From: Deltaproteobacteria bacterium
Lineage (GTDB): Bacteria > Desulfobacterota_E > Deferrimicrobia > Deferrimicrobiales > Deferrimicrobiaceae
Assembly: GCA_023488945.1 (NCBI GenBank)
Contig: JAMDBZ010000018.1
Location: forward strand, 25,173 to 89,172
Direction of reading: 5' to 3'
Length of the DNA: 64,000 nt
Position numbers and translations under genes: made by a program. Positions 33,449-42,307 of this stretch are shown here, piece after piece. The notes beneath the pieces are model-generated. The model ran no database searches, had not been told where the DNA came from, and was given only the letters and a program-made list of their open reading frames with translations. Every line of letters starts with the position of its first letter. Position 1 is the stretch's first letter.

Positions 33449-33637
33449 ATGGCCAAGTGCTCGATTTGCGGAAAGGGGCCCGGGTTCGGGCATAACGTGT
33501 CCCACGCGAACAACAGGACCCGCAAGGTCTGGAAGCCGAATATCCAGACGGTCCGGACGATGCGGAACGGCACCGTCCGCCGCGTCCGCGTCTGCACGCA
33601 GTGCCTCAAGTCGGGCCGGGTCATCAAGCCCGCCTGA
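33449..33637 (+). CDS. rpmB: 50S ribosomal protein L28
   Basis: 62 aa, full length. The N-terminal AKCSICGKGPGFGHNVSHAN and the CTQC near residue 49 make a four-cysteine zinc ribbon (C+ form). GGAGGATGCC gives a strong ribosome site before ATG 33449. It is the only plus-strand gene between 32.8 kb and the right edge, and its stop codon abuts that of ridA (33637/33638) head to head. Confidence 0.97.
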   Translation: MAKCSICGKGPGFGHNVSHANNRTRKVWKPNIQTVRTMRNGTVRRVRVCTQCLKSGRVIKPA

Positions 33638-34018
33638 TCACTCGACGGCCGCGACCGCGTCGATCTCCACGAGCGCTCCGGCAGGAAGCCTCGCCACCTG
33701 GACGGTGGCCCGCGCCGGCGGCGCATCCGGGAAAAAACCGGCGTAGACCGCGTTGACCTTCGGGAAGTCCCCGAGGTCGACCAGGTAGACGGTCGTCTTG
33801 ACGACCGAACGAAGCGACGCTCCTCCCGCCCGCAGGACGGCCTCGAGGTTCTGAAGGACCCGTCGAGCCTGCTCCTCGACCCCGCCGGGGATGATCGTCC
33901 CGGTCGCCGGGTCGAGGGGAACCTGGCCCGAGCAGAACAGGAACCCGCCGGCGCGGATCCCTTGCGAATAGGGGCCGATGGCGGCCGGGGCCTTGTTCGT
34001 CGACACGGGTTCGCGCAT
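33638..34018 (-). CDS. ridA: RidA family enamine/imine deaminase
   Basis: 126 aa. Family motifs SQGIRAGGFLFCSGQVPLDP, VVKTTVYLVDLGDFPKVNAVYAGFF (shortened: VKTTVYLVDLGDF) and the C-terminal RATVQVARLPAGALVEIDAVA with the substrate-binding Arg near 103. RidA hydrolyses reactive 2-aminoacrylate released by PLP enzymes. It is the last gene of the long minus-strand series, 3 bp after the ppGpp synthetase gene. Confidence 0.95.
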   Translation of the reverse strand: MREPVSTNKAPAAIGPYSQGIRAGGFLFCSGQVPLDPATGTIIPGGVEEQARRVLQNLEAVLRAGGASLRSVVKTTVYLVDLGDFPKVNAVYAGFFPDAPPARATVQVARLPAGALVEIDAVAAVE

Positions 34019-34021
34019 TTG

Positions 34022-36172
34022 TTATCCTTTCCCCCTTTCCACCGAGAATACGTTCTTGACCTTCTCGATCGACTTGATCAGCGACGCCAGGTGATGCGCG
34101 TCGTTCACGGCCACTTCGAAGTCGCAGATCGCCCGTTGATCCTTGGTCGTCATCACGACGGCGCGCCGGATGTCGACGTCGCTTGCCGTGATCGTTTTCG
34201 AGATGTCGGCGAGGAGGCCCGGCTTGTCCGCGCAGACCACGCGGAGCTTCACCGGGTGGGTCGCCTTCGTCCCCGCTTCCCAGGACACCTCGATCGCGCG
34301 CGCCGGGTCGTTGGCAAGCGCCTTGGGGCAGTCCTTCGCATGGATGGTCACGCCCCGCCCCCGCGTGATGAACCCGACGATGGGGTCGCCGGGGACGGGA
34401 TGGCAGCAGTTCGCCAGGCGGATGAAGACGTCGTCGGCCCCCTTGACGACGATGCCGCCCGGCTTCCTATGGGCGACGCGCCGGAAAAGCGCGGCGATCC
34501 CGGACTCCTTGGACTTCTCCCGTTCCTGGAGCTGCTCGGCGGGGACCATCCTGCGGAGCAGCGGCATGACGGGGAGCTTGCCGTACCCGAGGGCGACGAA
34601 GTAGTCGTCGGCGGTCTTGAGGCGGTTCTCCTGCAGGACCTCCGCGAACTCCGGGGCCTTGAGGACCTTGTTCATCGAGAGCCCGTACTTCCTGAGTTCC
34701 TTCTCGAAGACCTGCTTCCCGAGCGCCAGGCTCTGCGCCTGCTGTTCCTGCCGGATATAGGCGCGGATCTTGTTCAGGGCCCGGCTCGTCCTGGCGATCT
34801 TGAGCCAGTCGCGGCTCGGCTTGGCGCCGGGATGCGTGATGATCTCGACGACGTCCCCGTTCTTGAGCGCCGTCTTCAGGGGGACCATCTTGCCGTTGAC
34901 CTTGGCTCCCACGCAGCGCATCCCGACCTCGGTGTGGACACCGAAGGCGAAGTCCAGGGGCGTGGCGCCCCGCGGCAGCTCCTTGACGTCCCCTCGCGGC
35001 GTGAAGACGTACACCTCCTCGGGGAACAGCTCGACCTTGACGGTGCTCAGGAATTCCGCCGAATCCCTCGTGTCCTGCTGGACCTCGAGGATCTGCCGGA
35101 GCCAGAGGAACATCTGGTCGTCCTTCCCGACGACCTGCTTCCCCTCCTTGTACTTCCAATGGGCGGCGACGCCGTACTCGGCGACGGCATGCATCTCCTC
35201 CGTGCGGATCTGGATCTCCATCATCTCGGCGCTCGGCCCGAAGACGGTCGTGTGGAGGGACTGGTAGAGGTTCCCCTTGGGCATGGCGATGTAGTCCTTG
35301 AAGCGACCGGGGACGGGTTTCCAGAGGCTGTGGACGACGCCGAGCGCGCCGTAACACTCGCGCAGCGTCTTCGTGACGATCCGGAAGCCGATGAAGTCGT
35401 AGACGTGGTCGAAATCGATCCCCTGGCGGCCCATCTTGGCGAACACCCCGGCCAGGTGCTTGGAGCGCCCCGTGACCTGGGCCGTGATCCCGGCCTCCTT
35501 CAGCTTCCCTTCGAGCAGGGCGACCACCGCCCGGACATGCTCCTCGCGATCACGCCGGCGCGCGTCGGCCAGCCGCGTCAGCTCCTTGTGGTCCTCGGGG
35601 TGAAGAATGGCGAAGCACCGGTCCTCGAACTCCATCCTGACGCGCGCCATCCCGAGCCGGCTGGCGATGGGCGTGAAGATCTCCTGCGTCTCGCGGGCCG
35701 TGGCGGCCTGCTTGTCGGGGGGGAGGAAGGCGATGGTCCGCAGGTTGTGGAGCCGGTCGGCGAGCTTGACGAGGATGACCCGGAGGTCCTTCCCCATCGC
35801 CAGGATCATCTTCCGGAGCGACTCGGCCTTCTGCTCGGCCACGTCGGAGATCACGACGCGGCTGATCTTCGTGACGGCGTCGACCATCTGGGCCACGGAG
35901 TCCCCGAAGAGGTCCCGGATCTCATCGAGAGTGGCCATGGTGTCCTCGACCGTGTCGTGGAGGAGGCCTGTCACGACGGTCTCCTCGTCCATGTTCCACT
36001 CGGCGAGGATGTGGGCGACGTTCAAGGGATGGATGAGGTACGGTTCGCCCGACCGGCGAAGCTGCCCGTGATGGACCTTCGCCGTGAAGACGTACGCCTT
36101 CTGGATCAGCTCGACGTTGGCGGCGGGCCGAGTCGCCTGGACCCGTTCCACGATGTCGTTCAGCCGGAGCAT
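34022..36172 (-). CDS. Bifunctional (p)ppGpp synthetase/hydrolase (Rel/SpoT)
   Basis: 716 aa from ATG 36172. HD hydrolase domain (about 20-200) with HD intact in VTGLLHDTVED; synthetase domain (about 235-345) with RFKDYIAMPKGNLYQSLHT, the RxKD type of bifunctional enzymes; TGS (about 390-450, VYVFTPRGDVKELPRGATP); a helical and zinc-finger region (NCCHPVPGD); and a C-terminal ACT domain (VVCADKPGLLADIS). It makes and degrades the stringent-response alarmone. The motif GRSKHLAGVFAKM has Ser for the usual Pro. rpoZ is 14 bp upstream, as in E. coli. Confidence 0.95.
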   Translation of the reverse strand: MLRLNDIVERVQATRPAANVELIQKAYVFTAKVHHGQLRRSGEPYLIHPLNVAHILAEWNMDEETVVTGLLHDTVEDTMATLDEIRDLFGDSVAQMVDAVTKISRVVISDVAEQKAESLRKMILAMGKDLRVILVKLADRLHNLRTIAFLPPDKQAATARETQEIFTPIASRLGMARVRMEFEDRCFAILHPEDHKELTRLADARRRDREEHVRAVVALLEGKLKEAGITAQVTGRSKHLAGVFAKMGRQGIDFDHVYDFIGFRIVTKTLRECYGALGVVHSLWKPVPGRFKDYIAMPKGNLYQSLHTTVFGPSAEMMEIQIRTEEMHAVAEYGVAAHWKYKEGKQVVGKDDQMFLWLRQILEVQQDTRDSAEFLSTVKVELFPEEVYVFTPRGDVKELPRGATPLDFAFGVHTEVGMRCVGAKVNGKMVPLKTALKNGDVVEIITHPGAKPSRDWLKIARTSRALNKIRAYIRQEQQAQSLALGKQVFEKELRKYGLSMNKVLKAPEFAEVLQENRLKTADDYFVALGYGKLPVMPLLRRMVPAEQLQEREKSKESGIAALFRRVAHRKPGGIVVKGADDVFIRLANCCHPVPGDPIVGFITRGRGVTIHAKDCPKALANDPARAIEVSWEAGTKATHPVKLRVVCADKPGLLADISKTITASDVDIRRAVVMTTKDQRAICDFEVAVNDAHHLASLIKSIEKVKNVFSVERGKG

Positions 36173-36186
36173 CGGGCGCTCCGGCG

Positions 36187-36381
36187 TTACTTCTGGACCC
36201 GCACCTTCCCCTGGGCAATCTCGCGGAGCGCCACGACCGTCGGCTTGTCCCGGCGCGCCGACGTGTCGATGGCCGCACCTTGACCGGCCAGGAGCTGCTT
36301 GGCCCTTTTGGCGGCGATCACCGTGAGTTCGAAATGACTGGAGACATTTCTGAGACAATCCTCAACCGTTACCCGCGCCAT
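36187..36381 (-). CDS. rpoZ: RNA polymerase omega subunit
   Basis: 64 aa, [10 protein letters not shown] start typical of omega, then [15 protein letters not shown] and [15 protein letters not shown]. It stabilises beta-prime and, in proteobacteria, takes part in ppGpp binding. Its start overlaps the gmk end by 20 bp, and the order gmk-rpoZ-spoT is conserved widely. Confidence 0.95.
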   Translation of the reverse strand: MARVTVEDCLRNVSSHFELTVIAAKRAKQLLAGQGAAIDTSARRDKPTVVALREIAQGKVRVQK

Positions 36382-37000
36382 CGTTTCCCTCTCCCGGCTC
36401 TTTCAACATATCGGACAGCGCCCCCTTCGCCCGGTCCCGCCGGAGCCTGTGAGCGCGCACGATCCATTCCACGCGGTCGACCGCCGCGTCCAGGTCGTCG
36501 TTTACGACCAGGAAGTCGTAAGTCAGGAGGTCCCGGATCTCCCGGGCGGCCGCCCGAAGGCGGGCCTCCATCTCCTCGCGGCTGTCCCGCCCCCGCCCGA
36601 GGAGCCTCCGCCTGAGGACGGAGATCCCGGGCGGGAAGATCGCCACCAGGACCGCCTCGGGAAGCGCCGCCTTGACCTGGCGCCCGCCTTGGACGTCGAT
36701 CTCCAGCACGGCGTCCACCCCGCGCGACACGATCGACCGCACGATGTCCCGGGAGGTGCCGTACCGGTGGCCGAACACCGCGGCGCATTCCAAAAAATCC
36801 TTGCGATTCTTCATTTTATCAAACTTTTCATCATCGATGAAGTGATAATCGCGGCCGTCAACTTCCCCCGGCTTCCGGGGGCGCGTCGTATAAGAGATCG
36901 ACAGCTCCAGGTTCTCGACCCGTTCCGCCAGTTTCCGGCAGATCGTGGTCTTCCCGGACCCGGACGGCGCCGATATGATGAAGACGTCGCCTTGCCTCAT
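36362..37000 (-). CDS. gmk: Guanylate kinase
   Basis: 212 aa. P-loop [10 protein letters not shown] near residue 10, GMP-binding [21 protein letters not shown] near 35 and the EIDVQGGRQ motif near 102. ATP + GMP give ADP + GDP. Starts 3 bp after yicC ends. The C-terminal tail ([12 protein letters not shown]) overlaps rpoZ. Confidence 0.96.
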   Translation of the reverse strand: MRQGDVFIISAPSGSGKTTICRKLAERVENLELSISYTTRPRKPGEVDGRDYHFIDDEKFDKMKNRKDFLECAAVFGHRYGTSRDIVRSIVSRGVDAVLEIDVQGGRQVKAALPEAVLVAIFPPGISVLRRRLLGRGRDSREEMEARLRAAAREIRDLLTYDFLVVNDDLDAAVDRVEWIVRAHRLRRDRAKGALSDMLKEPGEGNDGAGNG

Positions 37001-37003
37001 CGG

Positions 37004-37888
37004 CTACTCCACGTTCTGGATCTGTTCCCGGACCTTCTCCAGCTCCGTCTTGGCGGTGACGACCCGCGCGGAGATCTCCGCATGAGCCGACTTGCTCGCC
37101 GCCGTGTTCAGCTCCCGGAAAATCTCCTGGAGGAGAAAGTCGAACCGCTTCCCCACCGCCCCCCGGGGGGAGGCCGTCATCCCCTCCGCGGCGTCGAGAT
37201 GGGCCCGCAGCCGGACGCATTCTTCCGTGATGTCGAGCCGGTCGAGGAGGATCGCCGCCTCCTGGTGCAGCCGGACCGGGTCCACCCCCCCCTCGCCGGC
37301 CATCTGGGCGATCCGCTCCCGGAACCGGGCTGCGGCCAGGTCCTTGTTCTCCGCGGTCAGCGAAGCGATCTCCTCCGCGAGGAGCCGAAGCCCGGCCATG
37401 GCCCGGCGGATCACCTCCCGGAGCCTCTCCCCTTCCTCGGCGCGCGAGCCCCGAAGCCGGGCGAGAGCCTCCCGGAGGGCGCGCTCCGCAAGCGGCCACC
37501 GCTCCTCGGCCGGGTCGTCTCCTTCCGGCTCGAAGACGAACAGGTCCGGAATCCCCAACAGGTCCCGGACGGCGAGCTCCGGCGCCAGTCCGTACTCCTC
37601 CCGGAGCGCCCGCGCCTGATCGAGGAACGAGGCGAGGAGTTCCCGGTTGACGCGGACGCTCGTCCCCCCCTTCCCCCACTCGCGAACACCCAGGAACACA
37701 TCCACCTTGCCGCGGGCAACCGTCTCGCGGACGAGCCCCCGCACGCGGGTTTCCCAGGACGCGTATTTCGCCGGGCAGCGGACGTGGATGTCGAGAAACC
37801 GGTGATTGACGGACCGGATCTCCGCGGACACCGACAGGTCGTCGCCGTGCATCTCCGCCCGGCCGAACCCGGTCATGCTCATCCACAT
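37004..37888 (-). CDS. yicC: YicC family endoribonuclease-like protein
   Basis: 294 aa, full length. N-terminal SMTGFGRAE and EIRSVNHRFLDI, and the C-terminal RGAVGKRFDFLLQEIFRELNTAASKSAHAEI segment (RFDFLLQEIFRELN) define the YicC/YloC family, whose E. coli member is an RNase acting on small RNAs. Its first codons overlap the DUF4416 gene by 10 bp. yicC-gmk adjacency is common. Confidence 0.95.
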   Translation of the reverse strand: MWMSMTGFGRAEMHGDDLSVSAEIRSVNHRFLDIHVRCPAKYASWETRVRGLVRETVARGKVDVFLGVREWGKGGTSVRVNRELLASFLDQARALREEYGLAPELAVRDLLGIPDLFVFEPEGDDPAEERWPLAERALREALARLRGSRAEEGERLREVIRRAMAGLRLLAEEIASLTAENKDLAAARFRERIAQMAGEGGVDPVRLHQEAAILLDRLDITEECVRLRAHLDAAEGMTASPRGAVGKRFDFLLQEIFRELNTAASKSAHAEISARVVTAKTELEKVREQIQNVE

Positions 37889-38433
37889 GCCCGCGCGCCT
37901 CCCGAGCGCCCCCGGAGGCGCGATTCCCGGCGGTCGGCCCGGACGGTCCCGAGGAACGACCGGATCGCGCCGCCGGCGTAGTCAGGGTAGGTCCACGGAA
38001 GCGGCCGGTATTCCCCCTTCCGGTAAACGAGGGTCAGGTCGGCGAACACTCCCTCTCCGAGGTAGATCCGGTGGCCGTGATTCTTCCCCGTCGCCAGGAC
38101 GAAATTCTCGTCCGTCAGGATCCCCGGGTCGATGTTGACCGAGCGGCGACCGCCGGTGGAAAATGCGTTCTCCAATTCTTCGGCGGCGATCTTCAAGCGG
38201 ACCAGCGCGTCCCGCCCCGCGGGCTCCTCGAACACGACGAAACGCCGAAGGAGTCCGGGCCCCATCTCCCGTTCGTAATAATCGGTGCGGTCGAAGGGAA
38301 ACGGCCCGCTCACGGAGGCGATCGGCCCGAACCGCTCCGCGAGCCGTTCCAGCGCCGTCGAGAAGGTCTCCTCATCCCGGTAGAGGACGGAGACCAGGAC
38401 GGTGACGGGAGAAGGAACGGTTCTTCGGCTCAT
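37879..38433 (-). CDS. DUF4416 family protein
   Basis: 184 aa, soluble. Typical features are FGPIASVSGPFPFDRTDYYEREMG near residue 34, NIDPGILTDENFVLATGKNHGHRIYLGEGVFADLTL (SVNIDPGILTDENFVLAT) and a C-terminal WTYPDYAG. Function unknown, mostly in Deltaproteobacteria, Nitrospirae and related phyla. ATG 38433 overlaps the rfaE1 stop (ATGA). The C-terminal 25 residues are Arg-rich. Confidence 0.85.
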   Translation of the reverse strand: MSRRTVPSPVTVLVSVLYRDEETFSTALERLAERFGPIASVSGPFPFDRTDYYEREMGPGLLRRFVVFEEPAGRDALVRLKIAAEELENAFSTGGRRSVNIDPGILTDENFVLATGKNHGHRIYLGEGVFADLTLVYRKGEYRPLPWTYPDYAGGAIRSFLGTVRADRRESRLRGRSGGARACG

Positions 38434-39434
38434 CGCGCGGGAGATCCGAGGGCCCCCCTCAGCTTGTCGAGGGTGATGGGCGCCGTTCCCACCTCGCCCA
38501 CGACCACCCCTGCCGCCGCGTTGGCCAGCAGAGCCGCGTCGCGCAACGGCGCTCCGGCGGACAGCCCCACGGCGACGGTGCCGATGACCGTATCGCCCGC
38601 CCCCGTGACGTCGAACACCTGCCGGGCAAGCGCCGGGATGTGGAAGGAAGCATCCCGGCCACGCTCGACCAGGCTCATCCCTTCCTCGCCGCGCGTGATC
38701 AGCACCGCCTTCGCACCGCACTTCCGGAGCAGGGCGCGGCCCCCTTCATGGACATCCCGGTCGTTCGACAGCTCCCTGCCGCCGAGCGCGGCCTCGGCCT
38801 CGGCCTTGTTCGGCGTGATCACCGTGCATCCGTAATAGAAGGAAAAGTCGGCCTGTTTCGGGTCCACGGCGACGAAGAGGCCCAGTCTCCGGGCCCGCGA
38901 GACGACTGCCTCGACCAGTTCGCGCGACAGGGCGCCCTTCCGGTAGTCGGAGAGCACGACGCCGTCGACGTCCGGGAGGGCCGCCAACACCTTCCGCAAA
39001 AGGGCGTCCCGGGCTTTCCCCGCGGGCGGACCGCTTCTCTCCCGATCGACCCGGACGACCTGCTGGCTGTGGGCGATCACACGGGTCTTGACCGTCGTCG
39101 GCAGTGAAGGGTCCGCCACGACGCCTTCGGTCCCGATCCCGAGTTTCCCCAGCATCCGCACGACCTCGCGGCCCGCCGCGTCGGATCCCACGAACCCCGC
39201 CATCCGGACCCGCGCCCGGAGGCCGGCGATGTTGACCGCCACGTTGGCGGCGCCCCCCAGGGCCCGCGTGTCCCGGGTGACCGCGACGACCGGGACGGGC
39301 GCCTCCGGGGAGATCCTGCGGACGGCCCCCCAGACGTATTCGTCCAGCATGATGTCGCCGAGGACGAGCAGGCGGCAGGCGGGAAAGCGCGCGAAATAGC
39401 TCCCGGCCCGTCCGGCGAGATTCCCGTCATTCAT
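38430..39434 (-). CDS. rfaE1: D-glycero-beta-D-manno-heptose-7-phosphate kinase
   Basis: 334 aa PfkB-family kinase corresponding to the N-terminal half of E. coli HldE. It has LVLGDIMLDEYVWGAVRRISPEAPVPVV (motif GDIMLDEYVWG) and DVTGAGDTVIGTVAVGLSAG with the catalytic Asp. It phosphorylates heptose-7-P at C1 for inner-core LPS. The cytidylyltransferase half of HldE is absent, so RfaE2 must be separate and outside the window. Overlaps the Trm112-like gene by 8 bp. Confidence 0.93.
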   Translation of the reverse strand: MNDGNLAGRAGSYFARFPACRLLVLGDIMLDEYVWGAVRRISPEAPVPVVAVTRDTRALGGAANVAVNIAGLRARVRMAGFVGSDAAGREVVRMLGKLGIGTEGVVADPSLPTTVKTRVIAHSQQVVRVDRERSGPPAGKARDALLRKVLAALPDVDGVVLSDYRKGALSRELVEAVVSRARRLGLFVAVDPKQADFSFYYGCTVITPNKAEAEAALGGRELSNDRDVHEGGRALLRKCGAKAVLITRGEEGMSLVERGRDASFHIPALARQVFDVTGAGDTVIGTVAVGLSAGAPLRDAALLANAAAGVVVGEVGTAPITLDKLRGALGSPAR

Positions 39435-39600
39435 ACGGGTGGGCCTCGTCGATCAGGAGAATCGGGATCCCGTCGTCGATGCGGTAGCCCAGGCGACAGA
39501 GGGGGCACCGCAGCTCGGTCTCGTCGGGGGTCAGTTCGAGCTCCCCCTTGCACTTGGGGCACGCCAGGAGGTCCAGCAGTTCCCGGTCCAGCATACGCAT
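39427..39600 (-). CDS. Trm112-like (UPF0434) small zinc protein
   Basis: 57 aa. ACPKCKGELELTPDE and LRCPLCRLGYRIDDGIPILL show two CPxC knuckles for zinc and the usual C-terminal DGIPILL motif. Proteins of this size are annotated Trm112 or UPF0434 and in some systems activate methyltransferases; here no methyltransferase is adjacent. ATG 39600 is preceded by GGGGGTG and overlaps the DUF3108 stop by one base. Confidence 0.9.
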   Translation of the reverse strand: MRMLDRELLDLLACPKCKGELELTPDETELRCPLCRLGYRIDDGIPILLIDEAHPYE

Positions 39601-40829
39601 CACCCCCCTTTCTCGTCGGGCACGAGTTCCCCGAGGAGCGTCCAGTCCAGGATCTTGTGGAACTTGGCGAACACCCGCACGGGGACGTGCCGTTCGTCCC
39701 GGGTCATCCACATGCGCAAGGTCCCCTTGTCCTCGACCCGGCCATCCCGCATGATGATCGGCTGGATGAGAACCGTGTCGTACCGCCCCTTGGGGGTGTC
39801 GACCTCCTCCACGCCCAGCAACCTCGTCGCGATCGCCCAGAGCTTCCGGCCGGCATAGAGAGGCTGCGCCCGATCCTCGGCGCCGAGGTCCCGGGTGCGG
39901 AAATAATACGCGACCGTGACCGGGTCGAAGATGTTGGGGACGGCGGCCACCTTCCGGGAGACCTCGCCCGTCTTCCGGTCCCGGTAGATGATCCTCCCCC
40001 TCTCCTGATCATAGATCACCTGGTCGTCCTTTCCATTACGCGACGTGAGGTATTCCTGCCGCACGGGGGTGAGCCTCCCGGGATCGATGTAGTAGTCGAT
40101 CGCTTCCCTGACGGGATAGATCAGGGAAAGCGCGCCGGACGTCTCGGCCCTCACGGAGAGAAGATAGAGTTCCTTCCCGTCGACCGTGACCTTGCCGCGG
40201 GAACGGAACATCGCGTACCCGACGGTGACGCCGAGGAACCGGATGCGGAAGCGAAGCTCTTCCTTGTCCCGGGCCCATGGCGGCTCGACGAACGCCGCCG
40301 TCCCGCGGGCATGGGCCGCCGCCTTCGCGACGGCCGCCGGTTCCGATTTCCGGGAAGCGCCGTTCAACCCGTTTCCTCCGGCGGACGACGCCGGAGCGGC
40401 TGCCTCCCCGCCCCCTTCAGGGGGCGATCCGGCCGGTCCCGCATGGACGCCTTCCTCGGCCGCCGGGGGGAGCGACCGGCTCACGATGGAGGGTTCCTCC
40501 TTCCCTTCGGCAGCGGCCGGGCCGGGAGTCGCCGCTTTGGGGCTTTCATGTGCCCCCTCCGCCGCCGCGGGAGAAACCGCTTTCGCCGCCTCCTCCCGGA
40601 GCTTCGGACCGGGCCGCGCCGCGACGTTGTCGTTCCGTGACGCAGGCGCCGCGGCGGCGGCCGCCGGCGCGGCAGCCTCCGCAGAAGGGGATGTCAAGGG
40701 CGAAACGGTCTCTTTCGCCGCCCGGTAGCAGCCCGGGCCGCCGGCGATCAGCGCCAAGGCCGTCGCCCCGGCGAGGATCGCCGCCACAACGCGCGGGACC
40801 GCCCGCATGGCCGTATCGCTTTCCCCCAT
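39600..40829 (-). CDS. DUF3108 domain protein with a long low-complexity linker
   Basis: 409 aa. A short cytoplasmic start and one hydrophobic segment (about 16-33), then about 160 residues rich in Ala, Pro, Gly and Glu with no predicted fold. A DUF3108 domain follows (about 190-405, FRIRFLGVTVGYAMFRSRG, REAIDYYIDPGRLTPVRQEY). DUF3108 proteins are periplasmic, fold as beta-barrels or jelly-rolls, and have no firm function. A Cys follows the helix (GGPGC) but does not fit a lipobox. Neighbours are heptose genes, so it may serve the envelope. Confidence 0.82.
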   Translation of the reverse strand: MGESDTAMRAVPRVVAAILAGATALALIAGGPGCYRAAKETVSPLTSPSAEAAAPAAAAAAPASRNDNVAARPGPKLREEAAKAVSPAAAEGAHESPKAATPGPAAAEGKEEPSIVSRSLPPAAEEGVHAGPAGSPPEGGGEAAAPASSAGGNGLNGASRKSEPAAVAKAAAHARGTAAFVEPPWARDKEELRFRIRFLGVTVGYAMFRSRGKVTVDGKELYLLSVRAETSGALSLIYPVREAIDYYIDPGRLTPVRQEYLTSRNGKDDQVIYDQERGRIIYRDRKTGEVSRKVAAVPNIFDPVTVAYYFRTRDLGAEDRAQPLYAGRKLWAIATRLLGVEEVDTPKGRYDTVLIQPIIMRDGRVEDKGTLRMWMTRDERHVPVRVFAKFHKILDWTLLGELVPDEKGG

Positions 40830-40830
40830 C

Positions 40831-41409
40831 TCACCCGATCCTTTCAAGAATCCACCGGGCCGCCTCGCGGATGCCGGGCACAAAGGCATCGGGACGCTCC
40901 GTTCCCGCGGCGGCCGCCTCCATTTCGGATCGTCCGTAACCGGTTGCCACGAGGACGGTTTCGGCGGACAGTCGCTTCCCCATCAGGATATCCGCCATCT
41001 TATCACCGACAACCCATTTCCTGCACGAGCGGGGAAGACGGAGCCGCTCCATCGCCGCTTCGGCCATGCCGGTCGCCGGCTTGCGGCAGCGACAGGCCAT
41101 CCTGTACTTTTCGACGACGCCGTCGGGGTGATGGGGACAGTACTCCACGGCATCGAACCGGACGCCCCGCGCGCGGAAATGCTCCTCGAACGCGCATCGG
41201 ACCGCTTCCATCCGGTCTTCCCCGAACGTTCCCCTGGCCAGGCCGGCCTGGTTGGACACCACGACCAGCGCGAGTCCCGCCTCGGCCAGCTCCCTCAGGG
41301 CTTCCGCGGCGCCGGGGATCTCCCGCAGGGACGACGGGTCGGAGAGATACCCCACTTCCTCGATCAGGGTCCCGTCGCGGTCGAGGAACACGATTCCTTT
41401 CACGCTCAC
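40831..41409 (-). CDS. gmhB: D-glycero-D-manno-heptose 1,7-bisphosphate 7-phosphatase
   Basis: 192 aa HAD-IIIA phosphatase. Nucleophile motif FLDRDGTLIEE, VVVSNQAGLARG, and the zinc loop CPHHPDG...CRCRKP characteristic of GmhB, then VVGDKMADI. It removes the 7-phosphate in heptose synthesis, between the RfaE1 and RfaE2 steps. GTG 41409 is the likely start because it overlaps the acyltransferase stop (GTGA) and the domain begins two codons later. Confidence 0.93.
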   Translation of the reverse strand: MSVKGIVFLDRDGTLIEEVGYLSDPSSLREIPGAAEALRELAEAGLALVVVSNQAGLARGTFGEDRMEAVRCAFEEHFRARGVRFDAVEYCPHHPDGVVEKYRMACRCRKPATGMAEAAMERLRLPRSCRKWVVGDKMADILMGKRLSAETVLVATGYGRSEMEAAAAGTERPDAFVPGIREAARWILERIG

Positions 41410-42305
41410 TCCTCGTAAACCGCCGGCTCTCCCGGCGGCCGGGTCTTCCACCGCCTGTGGAACCAGAGCCATTGAGTCGGATCCTCCCGGATCGCTTTCT
41501 CCAGCTCTTCGTTGCACCGGCGCAGGATCCGCTCGACCTCCTCATCCCTCGAGGCGTTCCGGTTCACGGGGATGGCGGGACCGAATTTGACGATATGCCG
41601 GAACTTGTCCGCGGGATCCCGGAATATGAACGCCGGATGGATGCGGGCCCCCGTCGCCAGGGCGATCCGCGCGATGCCGTGCGTCGTGTATGCCTTGCGC
41701 GTGAAGAAGTCGACGGCGACCCCGTGGGGGCGGTCGACGTTCTGGTCGATCAGGATTCCCACGAGAGTTCCCCGGCGCAGTTCCCGGATGACCTCCTTCG
41801 CCGAGTCGACCTTCGCGAGGACCCGGTTCCCCGTCCAGGTCCGCCGCTCCGTGACGATCCGGTCGAAGACCGGGTTCTTCAGCGGTCGGACGATGAACGC
41901 GACCGGGGCGAACAGAGTGCCGACGGAGTGAGACAGCAGCTCCCAGTTCCCGAAGTGCCCTGTCACGCACAGGGGCCCGAGCCCCGTTTCGCTCACGGAC
42001 CGGTCCGGATGCTCCTTGCCCTCGATGCGGAACCTGGACCGGATGTAGTCCGCGTCGATCCGGGGGATCTGGACGAACTCCGCGGCGGACGTTCCCATCC
42101 GGACGTAGCAGAGTCGTACGATCCGCGCCGCTTCCCGGCCGGTCATCCCGGGGAACGCGATCCGCAGGTTGACACGGCCGATCCGCCGGTGCTTCGCATC
42201 GACCGCCCAGACGCAGAGCATGATCGTCTCGAAGAGGATCGCCCGGACCGGCAGGGGGATCGCCTCCGCAAGCCGCAGGATCGCGCGATAGATCCGCTCC
42301 GTCAT
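41406..42305 (-). CDS. lpxL: Lipid A biosynthesis lauroyl/acyl transferase (LpxL/HtrB family)
   Basis: 299 aa. One N-terminal membrane-associating helix (LRLAEAIPLPVRAILFETIM). The catalytic HxxxxE/D dyad appears as HFGNWE near residue 116, and the conserved block VGILIDQNVDRPHGVAVDFF follows. The enzyme adds a secondary acyl chain to Kdo-lipid A precursor. ATG 42305 is used; GTG 42311, which overlaps the lpxK stop (GTGA), is equally possible. Confidence 0.92.
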   Translation of the reverse strand: MTERIYRAILRLAEAIPLPVRAILFETIMLCVWAVDAKHRRIGRVNLRIAFPGMTGREAARIVRLCYVRMGTSAAEFVQIPRIDADYIRSRFRIEGKEHPDRSVSETGLGPLCVTGHFGNWELLSHSVGTLFAPVAFIVRPLKNPVFDRIVTERRTWTGNRVLAKVDSAKEVIRELRRGTLVGILIDQNVDRPHGVAVDFFTRKAYTTHGIARIALATGARIHPAFIFRDPADKFRHIVKFGPAIPVNRNASRDEEVERILRRCNEELEKAIREDPTQWLWFHRRWKTRPPGEPAVYEE

Positions 42306-42307
42306 CG

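Noticed and set aside
33962..36283. A 773-codon plus-strand frame opposite the ppGpp synthetase gene
   Set aside because: Mirror of a conserved gene, with no recognisable domain and the same biased composition.
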